Shown: positions 25,210 through 36,113, numbered from the stretch's first letter. The stretch: 64,000 nucleotides of DNA from Acetobacterium woodii (GCA_016213825.1 JACQZP010000031.1:62001-126000), one strand, 5' to 3'. Translations and numbers: made by a program. The notes: generated from the letters alone by a model not told the origin.

Positions 25210-26691
25210 TCAGACGTTATTTTTTTCTAAATAAGCATGGCAGGCTCTGGCCGCTTCACGGCCTTCGTTAATCGCCCAGACAACCAGACTTTGGCCGCGG
25301 CGCACATCGCCGGCAGCAAAAATACTGTCGGCGCTGGTCTGATAAACACCGTAATCGGCTTGGACATTGGAACGAGGATCCCGATCCAGACCTAATTGGT
25401 CAACCAACAGGTCGTCTGGTCCCAGGAAGCCCATCGCCAGTAAAACAATGTCAGCAGGCAGGATTTTTTCGGTTCCGGCAATTTCTGTCATGGTCATTCG
25501 GCCCGTTTCATCAGCAATCCATTCGATTTCGACGGTGTGCACTTCGGTCACATTGCCATCGGCATCGCCGACAATTTTCTTGGTGGTGGTGCAGTATTGG
25601 CGGGGATCATTTCCATAAATAGCGACTGCTTCTTCCTGGCCATAATCCAGTTTATAGGTTTTTGGCCATTCCGGCCAGGGATTGCCTTCCGCCCGGGTTG
25701 CCGGTGGCTTCGGCATAATTTCCAGTTGCAGCACGCTTTTACAGCCATGACGGATGGAGGTGGCAACACAGTCGGTTCCGGTGTCGCCACCGCCGATAAT
25801 GACCACATGCTTGTCTTTGGCTGATGTATAGTTGCCATCGGCTAAATTGGAGTCTAACAGGCTTTTGGTATTGGCTGATAAAAAGTCAATCGCGAAATCG
25901 ACACCTTTGAGGGCTCGGCCTTCTACCGGTAAGTCCCGAGGTTTGGTGGCACCGCAACATAAAACGACGGCGTCATAATCAGCCTTAAGATCTGCAACAG
26001 CATAATCTTTACCGACCTCGGTGCTGGTGACGAAGTTGATGCCTTCGGCAGACATCAGGTCAACCCGTCGCTGAACGACGTCAATTTTGTCCAGTTTCAT
26101 ATTGGGGATCCCATACATTAACAGTCCGCCAATGCGGTCAGCTCGTTCGTAGACGGTGACATGATGGCCAGCTTTGTTCAGCTCGGCAGCACAGGCCAGC
26201 CCAGCCGGGCCGGAACCGACGACGGCGATTTTCTTATCGGTACGATTTTTGGGCGGATTTGGGGTAATCCAGCCTTCTTTAAAGGCGCGGTCAATAATCG
26301 CGCACTCATTGGTTTTAATGGTAACCTGAGGCTCGTTCAAGCCGACAGTGCAGGCTCCTTCACAGGGCGCGGGGCAAACCCGTCCGGTGAATTCTGGAAA
26401 ATTGTTGGTTTTAAGCAGTCTGACTAAAGCCTCTTTCCATAAACCTTTATAAATCATATCATTCCATTCCGGAATTAAATTATGAATCGGGCAGCCAGAG
26501 GCACCGCCGGCGATCATCATCCCAGAATGGCAGTAGGGAACGCCGCAATCCATACAGCGGGCTCCTTGTATCTGTTGGACTTCTTCGGGAAGCTCCAGAT
26601 GGAATTCTTTCCAATCTTTAATCCGTTCGAGAGGTTCCCGATCCTTGGGTACTTCACGTGTATATTCTAAAAATCCTGTTGATTTTCCCAT
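25210..26691 (-). CDS. gltD: Glutamate synthase, small (beta) subunit
   Basis: A 493-residue flavin- and iron-sulfur-containing subunit that passes electrons from NAD(P)H to the large subunit. The N-terminal cysteine clusters for [4Fe-4S] centres are present ([19 protein letters not shown]), followed by the FAD-binding motif [16 protein letters not shown] and the second nucleotide-binding motif [13 protein letters not shown]. The length is normal. GGAGG precedes the ATG. It starts 17 bases after the stop of the large subunit, forming the gltB-gltD operon, and terminates at the hairpin shared with the DUF389 gene. Confidence 0.96.
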   Translation of the reverse strand: MGKSTGFLEYTREVPKDREPLERIKDWKEFHLELPEEVQQIQGARCMDCGVPYCHSGMMIAGGASGCPIHNLIPEWNDMIYKGLWKEALVRLLKTNNFPEFTGRVCPAPCEGACTVGLNEPQVTIKTNECAIIDRAFKEGWITPNPPKNRTDKKIAVVGSGPAGLACAAELNKAGHHVTVYERADRIGGLLMYGIPNMKLDKIDVVQRRVDLMSAEGINFVTSTEVGKDYAVADLKADYDAVVLCCGATKPRDLPVEGRALKGVDFAIDFLSANTKSLLDSNLADGNYTSAKDKHVVIIGGGDTGTDCVATSIRHGCKSVLQLEIMPKPPATRAEGNPWPEWPKTYKLDYGQEEAVAIYGNDPRQYCTTTKKIVGDADGNVTEVHTVEIEWIADETGRMTMTEIAGTEKILPADIVLLAMGFLGPDDLLVDQLGLDRDPRSNVQADYGVYQTSADSIFAAGDVRRGQSLVVWAINEGREAARACHAYLEKNNV

Positions 26692-26708
26692 AATTGTTTA
26701 CCTCCTCT

Positions 26709-29700
26709 CTAATTTCCGCTAACCCGGGACAGATCCCGGTTATTTTCATCAAAAGCTGCCATTAAGGCATCATCGCCGGTCAGACCCTGAGCTTTAACCC
26801 GCTCCATGGCATCCAGCATTCGTTTATAATCTCGAGGTAACACCTTGGTGAACTTTTTCGCATAGCTATCAAAGTCAGCCAGAATTTTCTGAGCCAGTGC
26901 ACTGTTGGTATAATCCTGGTGTTTTGCGATTAGTTCTTTGAGTTCGGCCAGTTCAGCGGCATCGGTGATCTTAACCAGATCAACCATTTCAGCGTTGCAG
27001 CATTCAATGAAGGTTTCATCCAGATCTAGAACATACGCGACCCCGCCAGACATTCCCGCGGCGAAATTCCGTCCGGTTTTACCAAGAATGACAACTTTTC
27101 CACCAGTCATATATTCACAACCGTGATCTCCGACCGACTCAACCACTGCGGTAACCCCGCTGTTTCTTACACAAAAACGTTCGCCAGCGGCGCCGCGGAT
27201 GTATGCTTCACCTTGGGTTGCGCCGTAGAAGGCTACATTTCCAATGATGATGTTGTCTTCAGGTACAAAGGTAGCTTCTTTTGGTGGATAGATAACCATT
27301 TTTCCACCGGATAGACCTTTGCCAAAGTAGTCATTGGCATCTCCTTCGAGTTTGATGGTAATCCCTTTAGGAATAAAGGCACCCAGACTCTGGCCGGAAG
27401 AACCGGTTAGATTAAGGGTAATGGTGTCTTCCGGTAAGCCGGCTTCACCATATCGTTTGGAAACCTCATTACCAACGATGGTACCGACAACCCGGTTAAC
27501 ATTTTTGATGGTGGTAGTGATATCAACTTTTTCAGCTTTTTCAAGGGCTGGTTGACACAGCTCCAGCAGTTCAGTGATATCCTTGGATTTTTCGATGTTA
27601 TGGTTTTGTTCCATTTGGCAGTATAAACCGCCGCCTTCCGGAACTTCTGGTTGATATAGAATACTGGAGAAATCCAGTCCTTTTGTTTTCCAGTGATCAA
27701 TGGCATCGTTCATTTCCAATTTATCAGACCGACCGACCATTTCATCAATGGTTCTAAAACCAAGTTCAGCCATGATTTCCCGGAGTTCCTGGGCGATAAA
27801 CTTCATGAAATTAACAATGTGTCCCGGATCGCCGGTAAACCGTTCGCGAAGTTTAGGGTTTTGAGTCGCAATCCCGACTGGACAGGTATCCAGATGGCAA
27901 ACCCGCATCATCACACAGCCAAGAATAACCAGCGGCGCAGTAGCAAATCCGTATTCTTCCGCACCCAGTAAGGTAGCAACAGCTAAATCCTTACCGGTTA
28001 ACAGTTTCCCATCAGTTTCAACTTTAACTCGGGTTCGTAAATTATTGAGCACCAGGGTTTGGTGGGTTTCGGCCAGACCCAGTTCCCAGGGCAGACCAGC
28101 ATGACGAATACTGGTTCGAGGTGAAGCTCCGGTACCGCCGTCATAACCGCTGATCAGAATAACATCGGCTTTAGCTTTGGCAACGCCGGCAGCAATGGTG
28201 CCAACACCGACTTCAGAAACCAGTTTGACATTAATTTTTGCTTCACGGTTGGCATTTTTTAAATCGTGGATCAGTTCAGCTAAATCCTCAATAGAATAAA
28301 TATCATGGTGAGGCGGTGGCGAAATCAGTCCCACGCCAGGGGTTGAGAAACGCGTTTTAGCAACCCAGGGATAAACCTTACGTCCCGGTAGCTGGCCACC
28401 TTCACCTGGTTTTGCACCTTGAGCCATCTTAATCTGGATTTCTTTGGCACTAGACAGGTAATGGCTGGTAACGCCAAATCGTCCCGAAGCTACTTGTTTA
28501 ATGGCACTGAGTCGTGAATCACCATTGTGTAAGGGAATATGTCGTTCGGGATCCTCGCCGCCTTCACCGGTATTGCTTTTTCCGCCAATTCGGTTCATGG
28601 CGATGGCCAGGCTTTCATGAGCTTCGCTACTCAAGGAACCATAGGACATGGCACCGGTTTTAAAACGGGTACAAATACTTTCGACTGATTCAACCTCATC
28701 AATGGAAATTGGTTGCAGGTCTTTGAAGGTCATCATCCCTCTTAAGGTACAGGTACTCTGACTCTGTTCGTTAATCAGACTTGTATATTCCTGATAGGTC
28801 TGATAATCAGCATTGCGGCAGGCTGTTTGCAGTTTATATACGGCTTCGGGATTATAGGTATGATACTCACCATCAGCGCGCCACTGGAAATTTCCCCCAG
28901 ATTCAAGGGAGTCTGCATCGGCAAATGGATTATGATAGGCTTCATCATGACGCATTTGCGATTCCCGGGCAATTTCGTTAATGCCAATCCCTTCGATTCG
29001 GGATGGGGTTCGGGTGAAGTATTTTTCGATAACATCCGAGTTAATCCCGACGGCTTCAAAGATCTGAGCACCATGGTAACTTAAAATAGTGGAGATCCCC
29101 ATTTTTGACAGCACTTTAATAACACCTTTGCTGACGGTTTTAATATAGGTTTTAACGGCTTTTTCAAAAGTCACATCGGTTAGCAAGCCTTTTTCGATCA
29201 GATCTGCCACTGTTTCAAAAGCCAGATATGGATTAATTGCGGTAGCACCATAACCGATTAAAACAGCAAAATGATGAACTTCTCGTGGTTCACCGGATTC
29301 CACAATCAAACTGACTCTGGTTCGGGTCAGATTTTTTATTAAATGATGATGTAGCCCTGAAATGGCCAGGGCCGAGGGAATGGGAACCATCTTGGCATCC
29401 ACGCCACGGTCGGAAAGGACAATAATGGTGTTGCCATCTGCGATGGCTTGATCTGCTGCCGCAAAGAGGTTATCTAGTGCTAGCGTTAAACCATCACCAC
29501 CGGTATTGCTTTCAAAGAGGGTTGAAAGGGTGATCGTTTTGATTAATGGATCATCCAGTTCCTTAATTTTCTCCAAATCGTCGTTACTTAGAATTGGCAT
29601 ATCCAGACTGATCTGGTGGCAGCTTTCTGGTTTAGGTTGAATGAGGTTGCCTTCGCCGCCCAAATAAACTTCAGTGCCGGTGATTAATTCTTCCCGCAGG

Positions 29701-31298
29701 GCATCAATCGGTGGATTGGTTACCTGAGCAAACATTTGCTTGAAGTAATTAAAGAGCACCTGAGATTTGTCCGATAAAACAGCCAGCGGGATATCATTAC
29801 CCATGGCACCAATCGGATCGACGCCGTCTTTGGCCATTGGAATGATCAGCGCTTTTAAATCCTCATAAGTATAGCCAAATGTTTTTTGACGCTGAACCAG
29901 GGTTTCTTTATCAGCTGTTATTTTTGTTTTAGGTTCGGGAAGCATATCCAGCGTGATATTATGTTCAGCAATCCATTTTGCATAAGGTTCCTGAGAAGCT
30001 ACTGAATATTTCAGGTCCTCATCATTGATGATTTCACCTTTTTCAGTGTCAATCATCAGCATTCGACCTGGTTTTAACCGCTCTTTACAGAGAATATTTT
30101 CTGGGGGTATATCAAGCACGCCAACTTCTGAGGATAGAATAACCATATCGTCTTTGGTAACATAGTAACGGGAAGGTCGCAGACCATTTCGGTCAAGTAC
30201 CGCACCCAGACGAACACCATCTGTGAAAGCGATGGCCGCTGGGCCATCCCAGGGTTCCAGCATTCTGGAATGATAGTTATAAAAGGCCTTTTTCTCAGAG
30301 CTCATGGTTTGGTGTTTGGACCAGGGTTCTGGGATCATCATCATGGCGCTATGGGCCAGTGAACGGCCGGTTAAGCTTAAAAACTCAAAAGTATTATCAA
30401 AGATGGACGAGTCGCTGCCATCAGTATCAACAACCGGGAAGGTTTTTTCCAGTTCATTGCCAAATAAATCACTTTGAAGCAGGGACTGACGTGCATACAT
30501 CCAGTTGACATTACCACGCAGTGTATTGATCTCACCGTTATGGATAACATAACGATTCGGATGAGCTCTTTCCCAACTGGGGAAGGTGTTGGTGCTGAAA
30601 CGGGAATGCACCATGGCAATGGCTGTGGTTACATCTGGATCCTGGAGATCCAGATAGAACTCGCCAACCTGGTCTTCAGTCAGCATCCCTTTATAAACAA
30701 CCGTTCGCGAAGAAAAGCTGGCCGCATAAAAAGCGAGCTTCTTCTTTTTAGTGATCTTTTCGACCTGTTTCCGGATGGTGTAAAGCTTGCGTTCAAATTC
30801 CATGGAATCTGTAATCGCCGGGTCTTTCTTTATAAATACCTGTTTGAGGAAAGGCATGCTTTCAACGGCGGTTTTACCGAGATCACAGAGATCGACGGGA
30901 ACATCACGCCAGCCAAGAAGTGTTTGTCCTTCTGCTGTGATGATATCGGCCAGTATTTTTTCACACTGGCTTCTTTCGCCGGCATCAGTGGGCATAAATA
31001 GCATCCCCAAACCGTAATCCCCGGGTTGCGGCAGAGAAAAACCTTCTTTAATAGCAGCCTTTTCTAAAAACTGGTGGGGGATCTGAATCAGGATCCCGGC
31101 ACCATCACCAGTATTTTGTTCAGAACCCCGTCCGCCACGGTGCTGTAAGTTGACAAGTGTCGTTAAAGCCTGTTGGACGATATCGTGGGATTTCTTTCCT
31201 TTAATATGTACAATGGCTCCGATGCCACAGGCATCATGTTCGAAAGCAGGATCGTAGAGTCCCTGCTTTGGTGGTAAATTAGTGTGTTTCATACGCAT
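26709..31298 (-). CDS. gltB: Glutamate synthase, large (alpha) subunit
   Basis: A 1529-residue enzyme that converts glutamine and 2-oxoglutarate to two glutamates. The N-terminal class II amidotransferase domain has Cys24 in EHDACGIG, expected to become the N-terminal nucleophile after removal of a short propeptide. It is followed by the central domain, the FMN-binding synthase domain ([34 protein letters not shown]), the [3Fe-4S] cysteines ([15 protein letters not shown]) and the C-terminal beta-helix GXGXG domain. Length and order are normal. AAGG lies seven bases before the first ATG; a second ATG two codons later is possible. With gltD it provides the assimilatory GOGAT route. Confidence 0.97.
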   Translation of the reverse strand: MRMKHTNLPPKQGLYDPAFEHDACGIGAIVHIKGKKSHDIVQQALTTLVNLQHRGGRGSEQNTGDGAGILIQIPHQFLEKAAIKEGFSLPQPGDYGLGMLFMPTDAGERSQCEKILADIITAEGQTLLGWRDVPVDLCDLGKTAVESMPFLKQVFIKKDPAITDSMEFERKLYTIRKQVEKITKKKKLAFYAASFSSRTVVYKGMLTEDQVGEFYLDLQDPDVTTAIAMVHSRFSTNTFPSWERAHPNRYVIHNGEINTLRGNVNWMYARQSLLQSDLFGNELEKTFPVVDTDGSDSSIFDNTFEFLSLTGRSLAHSAMMMIPEPWSKHQTMSSEKKAFYNYHSRMLEPWDGPAAIAFTDGVRLGAVLDRNGLRPSRYYVTKDDMVILSSEVGVLDIPPENILCKERLKPGRMLMIDTEKGEIINDEDLKYSVASQEPYAKWIAEHNITLDMLPEPKTKITADKETLVQRQKTFGYTYEDLKALIIPMAKDGVDPIGAMGNDIPLAVLSDKSQVLFNYFKQMFAQVTNPPIDALREELITGTEVYLGGEGNLIQPKPESCHQISLDMPILSNDDLEKIKELDDPLIKTITLSTLFESNTGGDGLTLALDNLFAAADQAIADGNTIIVLSDRGVDAKMVPIPSALAISGLHHHLIKNLTRTRVSLIVESGEPREVHHFAVLIGYGATAINPYLAFETVADLIEKGLLTDVTFEKAVKTYIKTVSKGVIKVLSKMGISTILSYHGAQIFEAVGINSDVIEKYFTRTPSRIEGIGINEIARESQMRHDEAYHNPFADADSLESGGNFQWRADGEYHTYNPEAVYKLQTACRNADYQTYQEYTSLINEQSQSTCTLRGMMTFKDLQPISIDEVESVESICTRFKTGAMSYGSLSSEAHESLAIAMNRIGGKSNTGEGGEDPERHIPLHNGDSRLSAIKQVASGRFGVTSHYLSSAKEIQIKMAQGAKPGEGGQLPGRKVYPWVAKTRFSTPGVGLISPPPHHDIYSIEDLAELIHDLKNANREAKINVKLVSEVGVGTIAAGVAKAKADVILISGYDGGTGASPRTSIRHAGLPWELGLAETHQTLVLNNLRTRVKVETDGKLLTGKDLAVATLLGAEEYGFATAPLVILGCVMMRVCHLDTCPVGIATQNPKLRERFTGDPGHIVNFMKFIAQELREIMAELGFRTIDEMVGRSDKLEMNDAIDHWKTKGLDFSSILYQPEVPEGGGLYCQMEQNHNIEKSKDITELLELCQPALEKAEKVDITTTIKNVNRVVGTIVGNEVSKRYGEAGLPEDTITLNLTGSSGQSLGAFIPKGITIKLEGDANDYFGKGLSGGKMVIYPPKEATFVPEDNIIIGNVAFYGATQGEAYIRGAAGERFCVRNSGVTAVVESVGDHGCEYMTGGKVVILGKTGRNFAAGMSGGVAYVLDLDETFIECCNAEMVDLVKITDAAELAELKELIAKHQDYTNSALAQKILADFDSYAKKFTKVLPRDYKRMLDAMERVKAQGLTGDDALMAAFDENNRDLSRVSGN

Positions 31299-31337
31299 TT
31301 TAACCTTCCTCAGAAAAATCTTTTAGTAATGAACAGA

Positions 31338-31366
31338 ATACTATTGTCCCATTAATAATTCAACAA
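31338..31366 (-). promoter_or_regulatory. Putative promoter of gltBD
   Basis: On the minus strand TTGTTG (31361-31366) and TAGTAT (31338-31343) are 17 bases apart, about 40 bases upstream of the gltB start. Confidence 0.45.
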
Positions 31367-31655
31367 TTATTATTCATGTTTTGTGAGTAAATTTTTATAT
31401 TTTACTGTACTGTACGATAATAAAACATCATGGAAAATGTCCATAAAAAATAACGGAATTCACCTAATTATAAAGAATAATATACAGTTTTATAATTATA
31501 CTATAAACTTAGATAATAATCACAAAAATTTCTACATATTATTCAATTTTATAGGATATTTTCCATTTGTATTTGGCAATTAAAAGCAATCGGTGTTTTT
31601 AATTGGCGTTCAGTTGTATGTGAAAACCGCACAGTTGAAGCTTGTATTCGGTTAC

Positions 31656-31686
31656 ATTAATCGTTGAACGGAGATCAACGATTAAT
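31656..31686. repeat. Perfect inverted repeat, 12-base arms
   Basis: ATTAATCGTTGA (31656-31667) and TCAACGATTAAT (31675-31686) are exact reverse complements around a seven-base loop. No T-run adjoins it. It could be an operator or RNA hairpin. Confidence 0.5.
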
Positions 31687-31730
31687 AACTCAGTGACGAA
31701 TGTTTTTTTAAGATATTTAATCAAAAAATA

Positions 31731-31777
31731 GCTCTATCCCAAATTAGAACGGATCAAGTTTTAATTTGGGATAGAGC
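31731..31777 (-). terminator. Terminator of the UroD/corrinoid operon
   Basis: A perfect 16-base stem (31731-31746 with 31762-31777) lies just downstream of the minus-strand stop at 31801, followed on that strand by a T-rich tract. Confidence 0.9.
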
Positions 31778-31800
31778 CGATTCATTAAATTAACTTAAGT

Positions 31801-32784
31801 CTAAAACATTTCTTTGCTGAGTTGATCGATGACGTCGCTGGTTGCTTCGTAAACGCCTGGGAATGAGCTGATGTTCAAACCCTGACTTAAGTTTGGAATA
31901 AAATATAGCTTGCCGCATTCTTCGCAGGCTTTTTTTGCATCGGCATAGATCAGCTCTCGGGTCCAACCCGGGAAATCAACCCGACCACTGTCGATGTCAC
32001 CCATAAATGTGATTTGTCCACCGTATTTTTTGATGAGCTCAGGGACATTATTGGTAGTCATAACGCCCTGCCAGATATCGATACCCATTTCGATCATTTC
32101 AGGAACTAACGTTGCAGCATAGGAGTCGCTGTGGTGAACAATTAATTCAACGCCATTTGCTTTCCAGTAGCCGTAGACTTTCTTGTAAGCGGGCAGAATA
32201 AATTCGTCAAACATTGCTGGCGAGATGAAAGTGGAAATTTGGCTACCCCAATCGTCATGATGAAACAATGCGTCGGGGTGAATGTGTTCAATACATTCTT
32301 TGGCATAAGCTAGTTCATACTCAACGACGTAATCAATCAGTTCTTTCATCGCTTCAGGTTCTTCATATAAGGCCATCAGGGAATCTTCCATACTCATGAG
32401 ATGATGGGTCATTTCAAAAATGCCTGGGGCGCAAAAAGCGGTGACAAACTTGTCATTGCGATCAACGGAATTTGCATGAGCGACTGCTGCTGCCCACTCT
32501 TCGTCGGTATAGAAAACCGAGGGCGCCTTGACGGTTTCTTTCCAATTGGTGATATCTTTTAGAACCTTGTGTTCATCGTCATGCATCGGAAAAGAACCAA
32601 TCTGATCGGCTGGCCAATCGAAGGTGATACCCCACTTATTTTTGACTCTGGTGCCTGGAGCTGGTGCCAGCGGAAGATCCATTGGTGCTTCTAAGATTAT
32701 TTCCATAAATTCATATTGATTGACAAAGCGATCGGGATTTCCGCCCTTCATGACTTCCATCAAATTCTGTCGTTTAGTTAACAT
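31801..32784 (-). CDS. UroD-family methyltransferase linked to corrinoid protein (MtvB/OdmB-like)
   Basis: A 327-residue member of the uroporphyrinogen decarboxylase superfamily. Shared landmarks with the paralogue at 13811 include FEMTHHLMSMED, HHDDWGSQ, IVHHSDSYA and GIDIWQGVMTTNNVPEL. It is encoded 104 bases downstream of, and in the same direction as, a corrinoid protein, the typical pairing of methyltransferase I with its methyl carrier. Known relatives in acetogens demethylate phenyl methyl ethers such as vanillate; the actual substrate here is inferred only at class level. AGGAGG precedes the ATG. No methyltransferase II or reductive activase is in the cluster. Confidence 0.82.
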   Translation of the reverse strand: MLTKRQNLMEVMKGGNPDRFVNQYEFMEIILEAPMDLPLAPAPGTRVKNKWGITFDWPADQIGSFPMHDDEHKVLKDITNWKETVKAPSVFYTDEEWAAAVAHANSVDRNDKFVTAFCAPGIFEMTHHLMSMEDSLMALYEEPEAMKELIDYVVEYELAYAKECIEHIHPDALFHHDDWGSQISTFISPAMFDEFILPAYKKVYGYWKANGVELIVHHSDSYAATLVPEMIEMGIDIWQGVMTTNNVPELIKKYGGQITFMGDIDSGRVDFPGWTRELIYADAKKACEECGKLYFIPNLSQGLNISSFPGVYEATSDVIDQLSKEMF

Positions 32785-32888
32785 CGTAATACCTCCTAAA
32801 ATTTTGGCTGTTTATTTTTATTTTTCAGATCTTTGTTTCGTCGTTGAATCTGGTTTATAAAAAAATGTTGTATGGATCAGGAGAATGG

Positions 32889-33518
32889 TTAAGCAGTCGC
32901 CAGTTCTTTTGCTTTAACCGCTGCACTACCAGCATCTGGTGCGTATCCATCAGCACCAACTTCAGCTGCATATTCCGGTGTAACCGGTGCGCCACCGACA
33001 ATCACTTTCATGTCTGGATATGCGGCTTTCACAGTTGCAACGGCTTCTTTTAACGCCGGCATGGTAGTGGTCAACAGTCCAGAACAGGCAACCAGTTTGA
33101 CGTTGCTATTATCTTTTATCGCTTTGACAAAAGTATCAGCAGGGACGTCAACGCCAAGGTCAACCATATCAAAGCCAGCACTTTCGATCATCATCGAAAC
33201 GAGGTTTTTTCCGATGTCGTGAAGATCGCCGGCAACGGTTCCGATAATGCAGGTTCCCAGAGAGGTGGAGCCATCACCAGCCATCAGTGGTTTTAGGACT
33301 TCTACTCCTTTTGACATCGCTTTAGCGGCGATCAGCATTTCTGGTACGAAAATTTCTCCGGAAGAGAATTTATCACCAACAACACTCATCGAATCGACCA
33401 TCGCCTGGAGAATTTCTGCTGGCGCACTACCTTCATCCAATGCTTCCTGAACCAGTCCAGGTACCAATTTTGACTTTCCAGCCTCAACCTTTGCTTTGAC
33501 TTCTTCAATTTTTGACAT
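32889..33518 (-). CDS. Corrinoid methyl-carrier protein (MtvC/OdmC-like)
   Basis: A 209-residue methyl-carrier protein. The N-terminal four-helix cap (about 1-85) contains the GEIFVPEMLIAAKAM motif, and the C-terminal Rossmann domain has the B12-binding signature DLHDIGKN (His near 100), then CSGLLTTTMP and GGAPVT. The His replaces the lower axial ligand of the cobamide. It accepts a methyl group from the UroD-family protein encoded next in the operon and donates it to a methyltransferase II. AGGAGG precedes the ATG, and a promoter with an overlapping palindrome lies 180-210 bases upstream. The nearby TetR gene on the same strand is a candidate regulator. Confidence 0.92.
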   Translation of the reverse strand: MSKIEEVKAKVEAGKSKLVPGLVQEALDEGSAPAEILQAMVDSMSVVGDKFSSGEIFVPEMLIAAKAMSKGVEVLKPLMAGDGSTSLGTCIIGTVAGDLHDIGKNLVSMMIESAGFDMVDLGVDVPADTFVKAIKDNSNVKLVACSGLLTTTMPALKEAVATVKAAYPDMKVIVGGAPVTPEYAAEVGADGYAPDAGSAAVKAKELATA

Positions 33519-33682
33519 GTTTTTTCCTCCTATTTAATGTTTTATTTATGATTGCGAAATACGATCACAATTCACGGGTTATGAATTTTGCCATTTCCAG
33601 TAGGCGATATCGTTTAAGTTTGTTATCCATAAGTTCGTACATTCTGATTGTGGTGTGTTTATTTGGATGGGACATTCAATAC

Positions 33683-33728
33683 TGCTTGCAAGCAATTTAA
33701 ATATAAACGATAGTAGGTGAAAAGTCAA
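33683..33728 (-). promoter_or_regulatory. Promoter and operator-like palindrome of the corrinoid/UroD operon
   Basis: On the minus strand TTGACT (33723-33728) and TATATT (33700-33705) are 17 bases apart. TGCTTGCAAGCA (33683-33694) is a perfect 12-base palindrome exactly where transcription would start, a classic repressor position. Confidence 0.65.
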
Positions 33729-33806
33729 TGAAATTCGTAAAATAATTATAAAAGACTAAAACAATGTTAAAGAAAACGATTAATTAACACATAAAATAAA
33801 AAAAGA

Positions 33807-33846
33807 GAAGATGATACTATTGTTCGCAAACAATAGTATCATCTTC
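33807..33846 (-). terminator. Terminator overlapping the 3' end of the TetR gene
   Basis: A perfect 18-base stem (33807-33824 with 33829-33846) with a CGCA loop is followed on the minus strand by a long T-rich tract. The last ten codons and the stop of the TetR gene lie inside it. Confidence 0.93.
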
Positions 33847-34509
33847 AATATATAAATAATTTTTAACTTCTTTTAATTGTGGATATTCTTCAAGTAAACG
33901 ATCAATGGTGCAGTTAGCAGAACTGATCAGTGATTTAAGAAGTAGGTTATTATAGTCAATTTTCAAAGAATAAAGCATTTGATTGATGCACAGATCAAAG
34001 AGTTCCTCTTTAGTGAGGATAATTTCTTTTTCAAATTGCTTCATCGTGAGCGCTCTGATAACTCCAAAAGATGCAGTTACTGCGCAATCACAGAGAAGTT
34101 CTTTTTCAGATGCGTTAATTTGATCATTATGGTTAACCAGCGTTTTATAAAGCTCAAAGAGGTTCCCATCTCTGGTCGCTTTTTCAAGTAAATCAAATTT
34201 ATTCATTTCGTAAATAAATCGATCGTAGTGAGCGTCAATTTCAGTTAATTTAAAATGTAATTTAAAAAAAGTTATCAATTGCAACAGTTCATCATCAGTA
34301 GGAAGATATCTAAGTAGATGAGAATAGAGTGTTTCATAGTTATTATTGAGCATATCGCTGGCAATGATGTCTTTTGTCTTAAAATAATAGGTGACTAAAC
34401 CCAGGTTGACACCAGCTTCTTTGGCAATCAAAGTATTTGGCGTATTTTCATACCCATTTTCCAGGTAGAGGCGCTTGGCTGTATTATATATATTGTCTCT
34501 TGTGTTCAT
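33817..34509 (-). CDS. TetR/AcrR family transcriptional regulator
   Basis: A 230-residue regulator with the TetR helix-turn-helix at about residues 22-45 (NTLIAKEAGVNLGLVTYYFKTKDII). The C-terminal domain is all-helical and unassigned. The longest frame begins at 34605, but its first 32 residues read through the promoter-like TATACTATA region; the ATG at 34509 gives the usual short N-terminus. GAGG lies about 12 bases upstream of it, a little far, so the start is moderately sure. The 3' end is embedded in a strong terminator hairpin. The gene is just upstream of the corrinoid/UroD operon, whose promoter has a palindrome at the start site, so local control is a reasonable inference. The ligand is unknown. 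Confidence 0.82.
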   Translation of the reverse strand: MNTRDNIYNTAKRLYLENGYENTPNTLIAKEAGVNLGLVTYYFKTKDIIASDMLNNNYETLYSHLLRYLPTDDELLQLITFFKLHFKLTEIDAHYDRFIYEMNKFDLLEKATRDGNLFELYKTLVNHNDQINASEKELLCDCAVTASFGVIRALTMKQFEKEIILTKEELFDLCINQMLYSLKIDYNNLLLKSLISSANCTIDRLLEEYPQLKEVKNYLYIEDDTIVCEQ

Positions 34510-34628
34510 GATCAGGTTATCCTCATTCTCTTTTTTATAGTATAATAGCACAAAAAATAAAAGAACGTCCATGTTTAAAATAAAATAGCCATATACAAGG
34601 AGCAATTGTTTCCTTGATAACGTAAAAA

Positions 34629-34653
34629 AATCTGCATTAGAATAACGCAGATT
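34629..34653 (-). terminator. Terminator of the two-TM protein gene
   Basis: AATCTGC/GCAGATT arms (34629-34635 and 34647-34653) form a short hairpin that is followed on the minus strand by a run of seven T. Confidence 0.7.
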
Positions 34654-34688
34654 AATGATTGGAAAAATGATTGCTTTAATTAGTTAAT

Positions 34689-35192
34689 TTAGACAGTCGC
34701 CGATTTTTTATCATCAGGTAGTTCGGTGGGTATTTCAGTTTCGGAAATTTCAGCAGTGTTTTGATCGGTAGTGGATAAGATTGGATCAGCTGCTTCTAAA
34801 GCTTCAGCGCTGTCAGCTTCTTCAATAACATTGACGGACAAAGAGGTGAGATTAATTTCATCAACAATTGGTTGATTTAAGAGAACGGGTTGATCAATGA
34901 AATGAGAAATCTTGTTGAAAATCAAACCCATACAGAATAAAATCAGTGATACGCCGCCATAGAGACCAATGGCCTGAAATACAATTGGCAATAACTGTGT
35001 TGGTGGCATTTGGGCAACAACTTCAGCGGAATCATAACCTTGGGCCACGTACTGAGCGATGGTCTGGTTATAAAGGATGATATTATTGACTAATAATGCG
35101 ATACCCATAACAGCGACAATGGAACCGCCAATATAAAGAACGAGGGATATTTTATTTTTTTTACTTTGAGTCGAGTTGTTTTCTGTTTGCAT
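34689..35192 (-). CDS. Hypothetical protein with two transmembrane helices
   Basis: A 167-residue protein I do not recognise. After a polar N-terminus rich in Asn, Ser and Lys, it has two membrane helices (YIGGSIVAVMGIALLVNNII and VFQAIGLYGGVSLILFCMGL) linked by about 28 residues containing AQGYDSAEVVAQMPP. The C-terminal 70 residues are acidic, Ala/Glu/Thr-rich and likely disordered. The longest frame would start with TTG at 35225, but the ATG at 35192 is preferred, with GGAG about 12 bases upstream. It is monocistronic and divergent from a lipoprotein gene. No functional inference is possible. Confidence 0.65.
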   Translation of the reverse strand: MQTENNSTQSKKNKISLVLYIGGSIVAVMGIALLVNNIILYNQTIAQYVAQGYDSAEVVAQMPPTQLLPIVFQAIGLYGGVSLILFCMGLIFNKISHFIDQPVLLNQPIVDEINLTSLSVNVIEEADSAEALEAADPILSTTDQNTAEISETEIPTELPDDKKSATV

Positions 35193-35537
35193 AATAGATA
35201 TACTCCGTTTCTGCCGATTTGGCAATTGATTGATACAAATTTTAATGAAAAGTATATGTTGTGGCCATCAACAAATAGAGTTTACCAGCTGAAACCTGAT
35301 AATTACCTTAATATTAAGACTTTTTAAGATTTTATTTTAATTTTATCGGTTGAAAGATAATCTGCGAAGTTTAACATAACAACTTAATGGCGGTTAGCTA
35401 CTGTGGAAATTGATTGCATTTCACTGTAAATTTAAATGGCATCAGAACCGAAATGATAGTACAATGAATTATCGGGTAATAAAATTAGAGCAATCGGTTT
35501 GACAATAATTTTAAAAAGGAATGAGGAGGATTAGCGG
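35193..35537. other. Divergent intergenic region
   Basis: 345 AT-rich bases between a minus-strand membrane protein and a plus-strand lipoprotein. It contains one 12-base palindrome, CTTAATATTAAG at 35307-35318, and no supported gene. I see no promoter pair with good boxes and spacing. Confidence 0.4.
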
Positions 35538-36110
35538 ATGAAAAAAATAAAATTACTTTCAATGGTTATCATCAGCCTATTATTCGTTTTCACTGTAGCA
35601 GGTTGTGGTGGAAACAATAGGGAAAGCAGTTCCGGGAGTCAAAGCAGTGGCTCAAAAGATACTGTTTTTGAATTTTATGACAAGGTTCAGTTAGACCAGA
35701 CAAAAGCGCAGGTCGATGCCGAATTAGGAGTGACCCCAACCGAAAGCACCCAGATGAAAAATATCTTTGTGTATGTCAACGAGGATACTGGTTTTGGGGT
35801 GAGTGTTATGTTCAATGAAGATGGACTGGCAACGAGTAAAACTTTATTTTATCCAAATGCTGAAGATCTGGCGTTTTTAACTCCGAAAGCGGTAACTCAG
35901 GCACAGGCAGACAGTATTCCAGATGGAGCCACATATGATCAAATAAAAACTATTTTGGGCGAAGATGGAATCGAAACCAATGCCACCCAGATTCCTTTTG
36001 AAAACAATCAGGTAAGTTATATTAGAATCTGGGCCAATAAAGATGGATCTCTCCTTCAGGCAGTCTTTTTAACCGACGGTACGACGAACAACGTAATGTT
36101 TTTTGATTAA
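35538..36110 (+). CDS. Lipoprotein, BamE/BLIP-like fold candidate
   Basis: A 190-residue predicted lipoprotein. The signal peptide ends in a lipobox (TVAGCGG) followed by a Ser/Gly linker. The mature part has two similar halves, each beginning with a helix pattern like KVQLDQTKAQVDAELG and PDGATYDQIKTILGED, followed by strands (IFVYVNEDTGFGVSVMF, ISYIRIW-type). This duplicated layout recalls the small SmpA/BamE or beta-lactamase-inhibitor-like modules found in Gram-positive lipoproteins; that is inference from pattern only. GAGGAGG lies ahead of the ATG. It is monocistronic, ending at a hairpin with a T-run. The role at the cell surface is unknown. Confidence 0.75.
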   Translation: MKKIKLLSMVIISLLFVFTVAGCGGNNRESSSGSQSSGSKDTVFEFYDKVQLDQTKAQVDAELGVTPTESTQMKNIFVYVNEDTGFGVSVMFNEDGLATSKTLFYPNAEDLAFLTPKAVTQAQADSIPDGATYDQIKTILGEDGIETNATQIPFENNQVSYIRIWANKDGSLLQAVFLTDGTTNNVMFFD

Positions 36111-36113
36111 ATA

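Larger units (their letters stand above)
31299..31800 (-). other. gltB upstream region and AT-rich spacer
   Basis: 502 bases. The end next to gltB carries its putative promoter, the middle is very AT-rich with only a spurious frame, 31656-31686 is a perfect 12-base inverted repeat, and 31731-31777 is the terminator of the convergently placed UroD-type gene. No gene is supported here. Confidence 0.55.

Noticed and set aside
31383-31583. 66-codon open frame upstream of gltB
   Set aside because: Extremely AT-rich, GTG start with no ribosome-binding site, composition of Asn/Ile/Phe/Tyr expected from random AT sequence.
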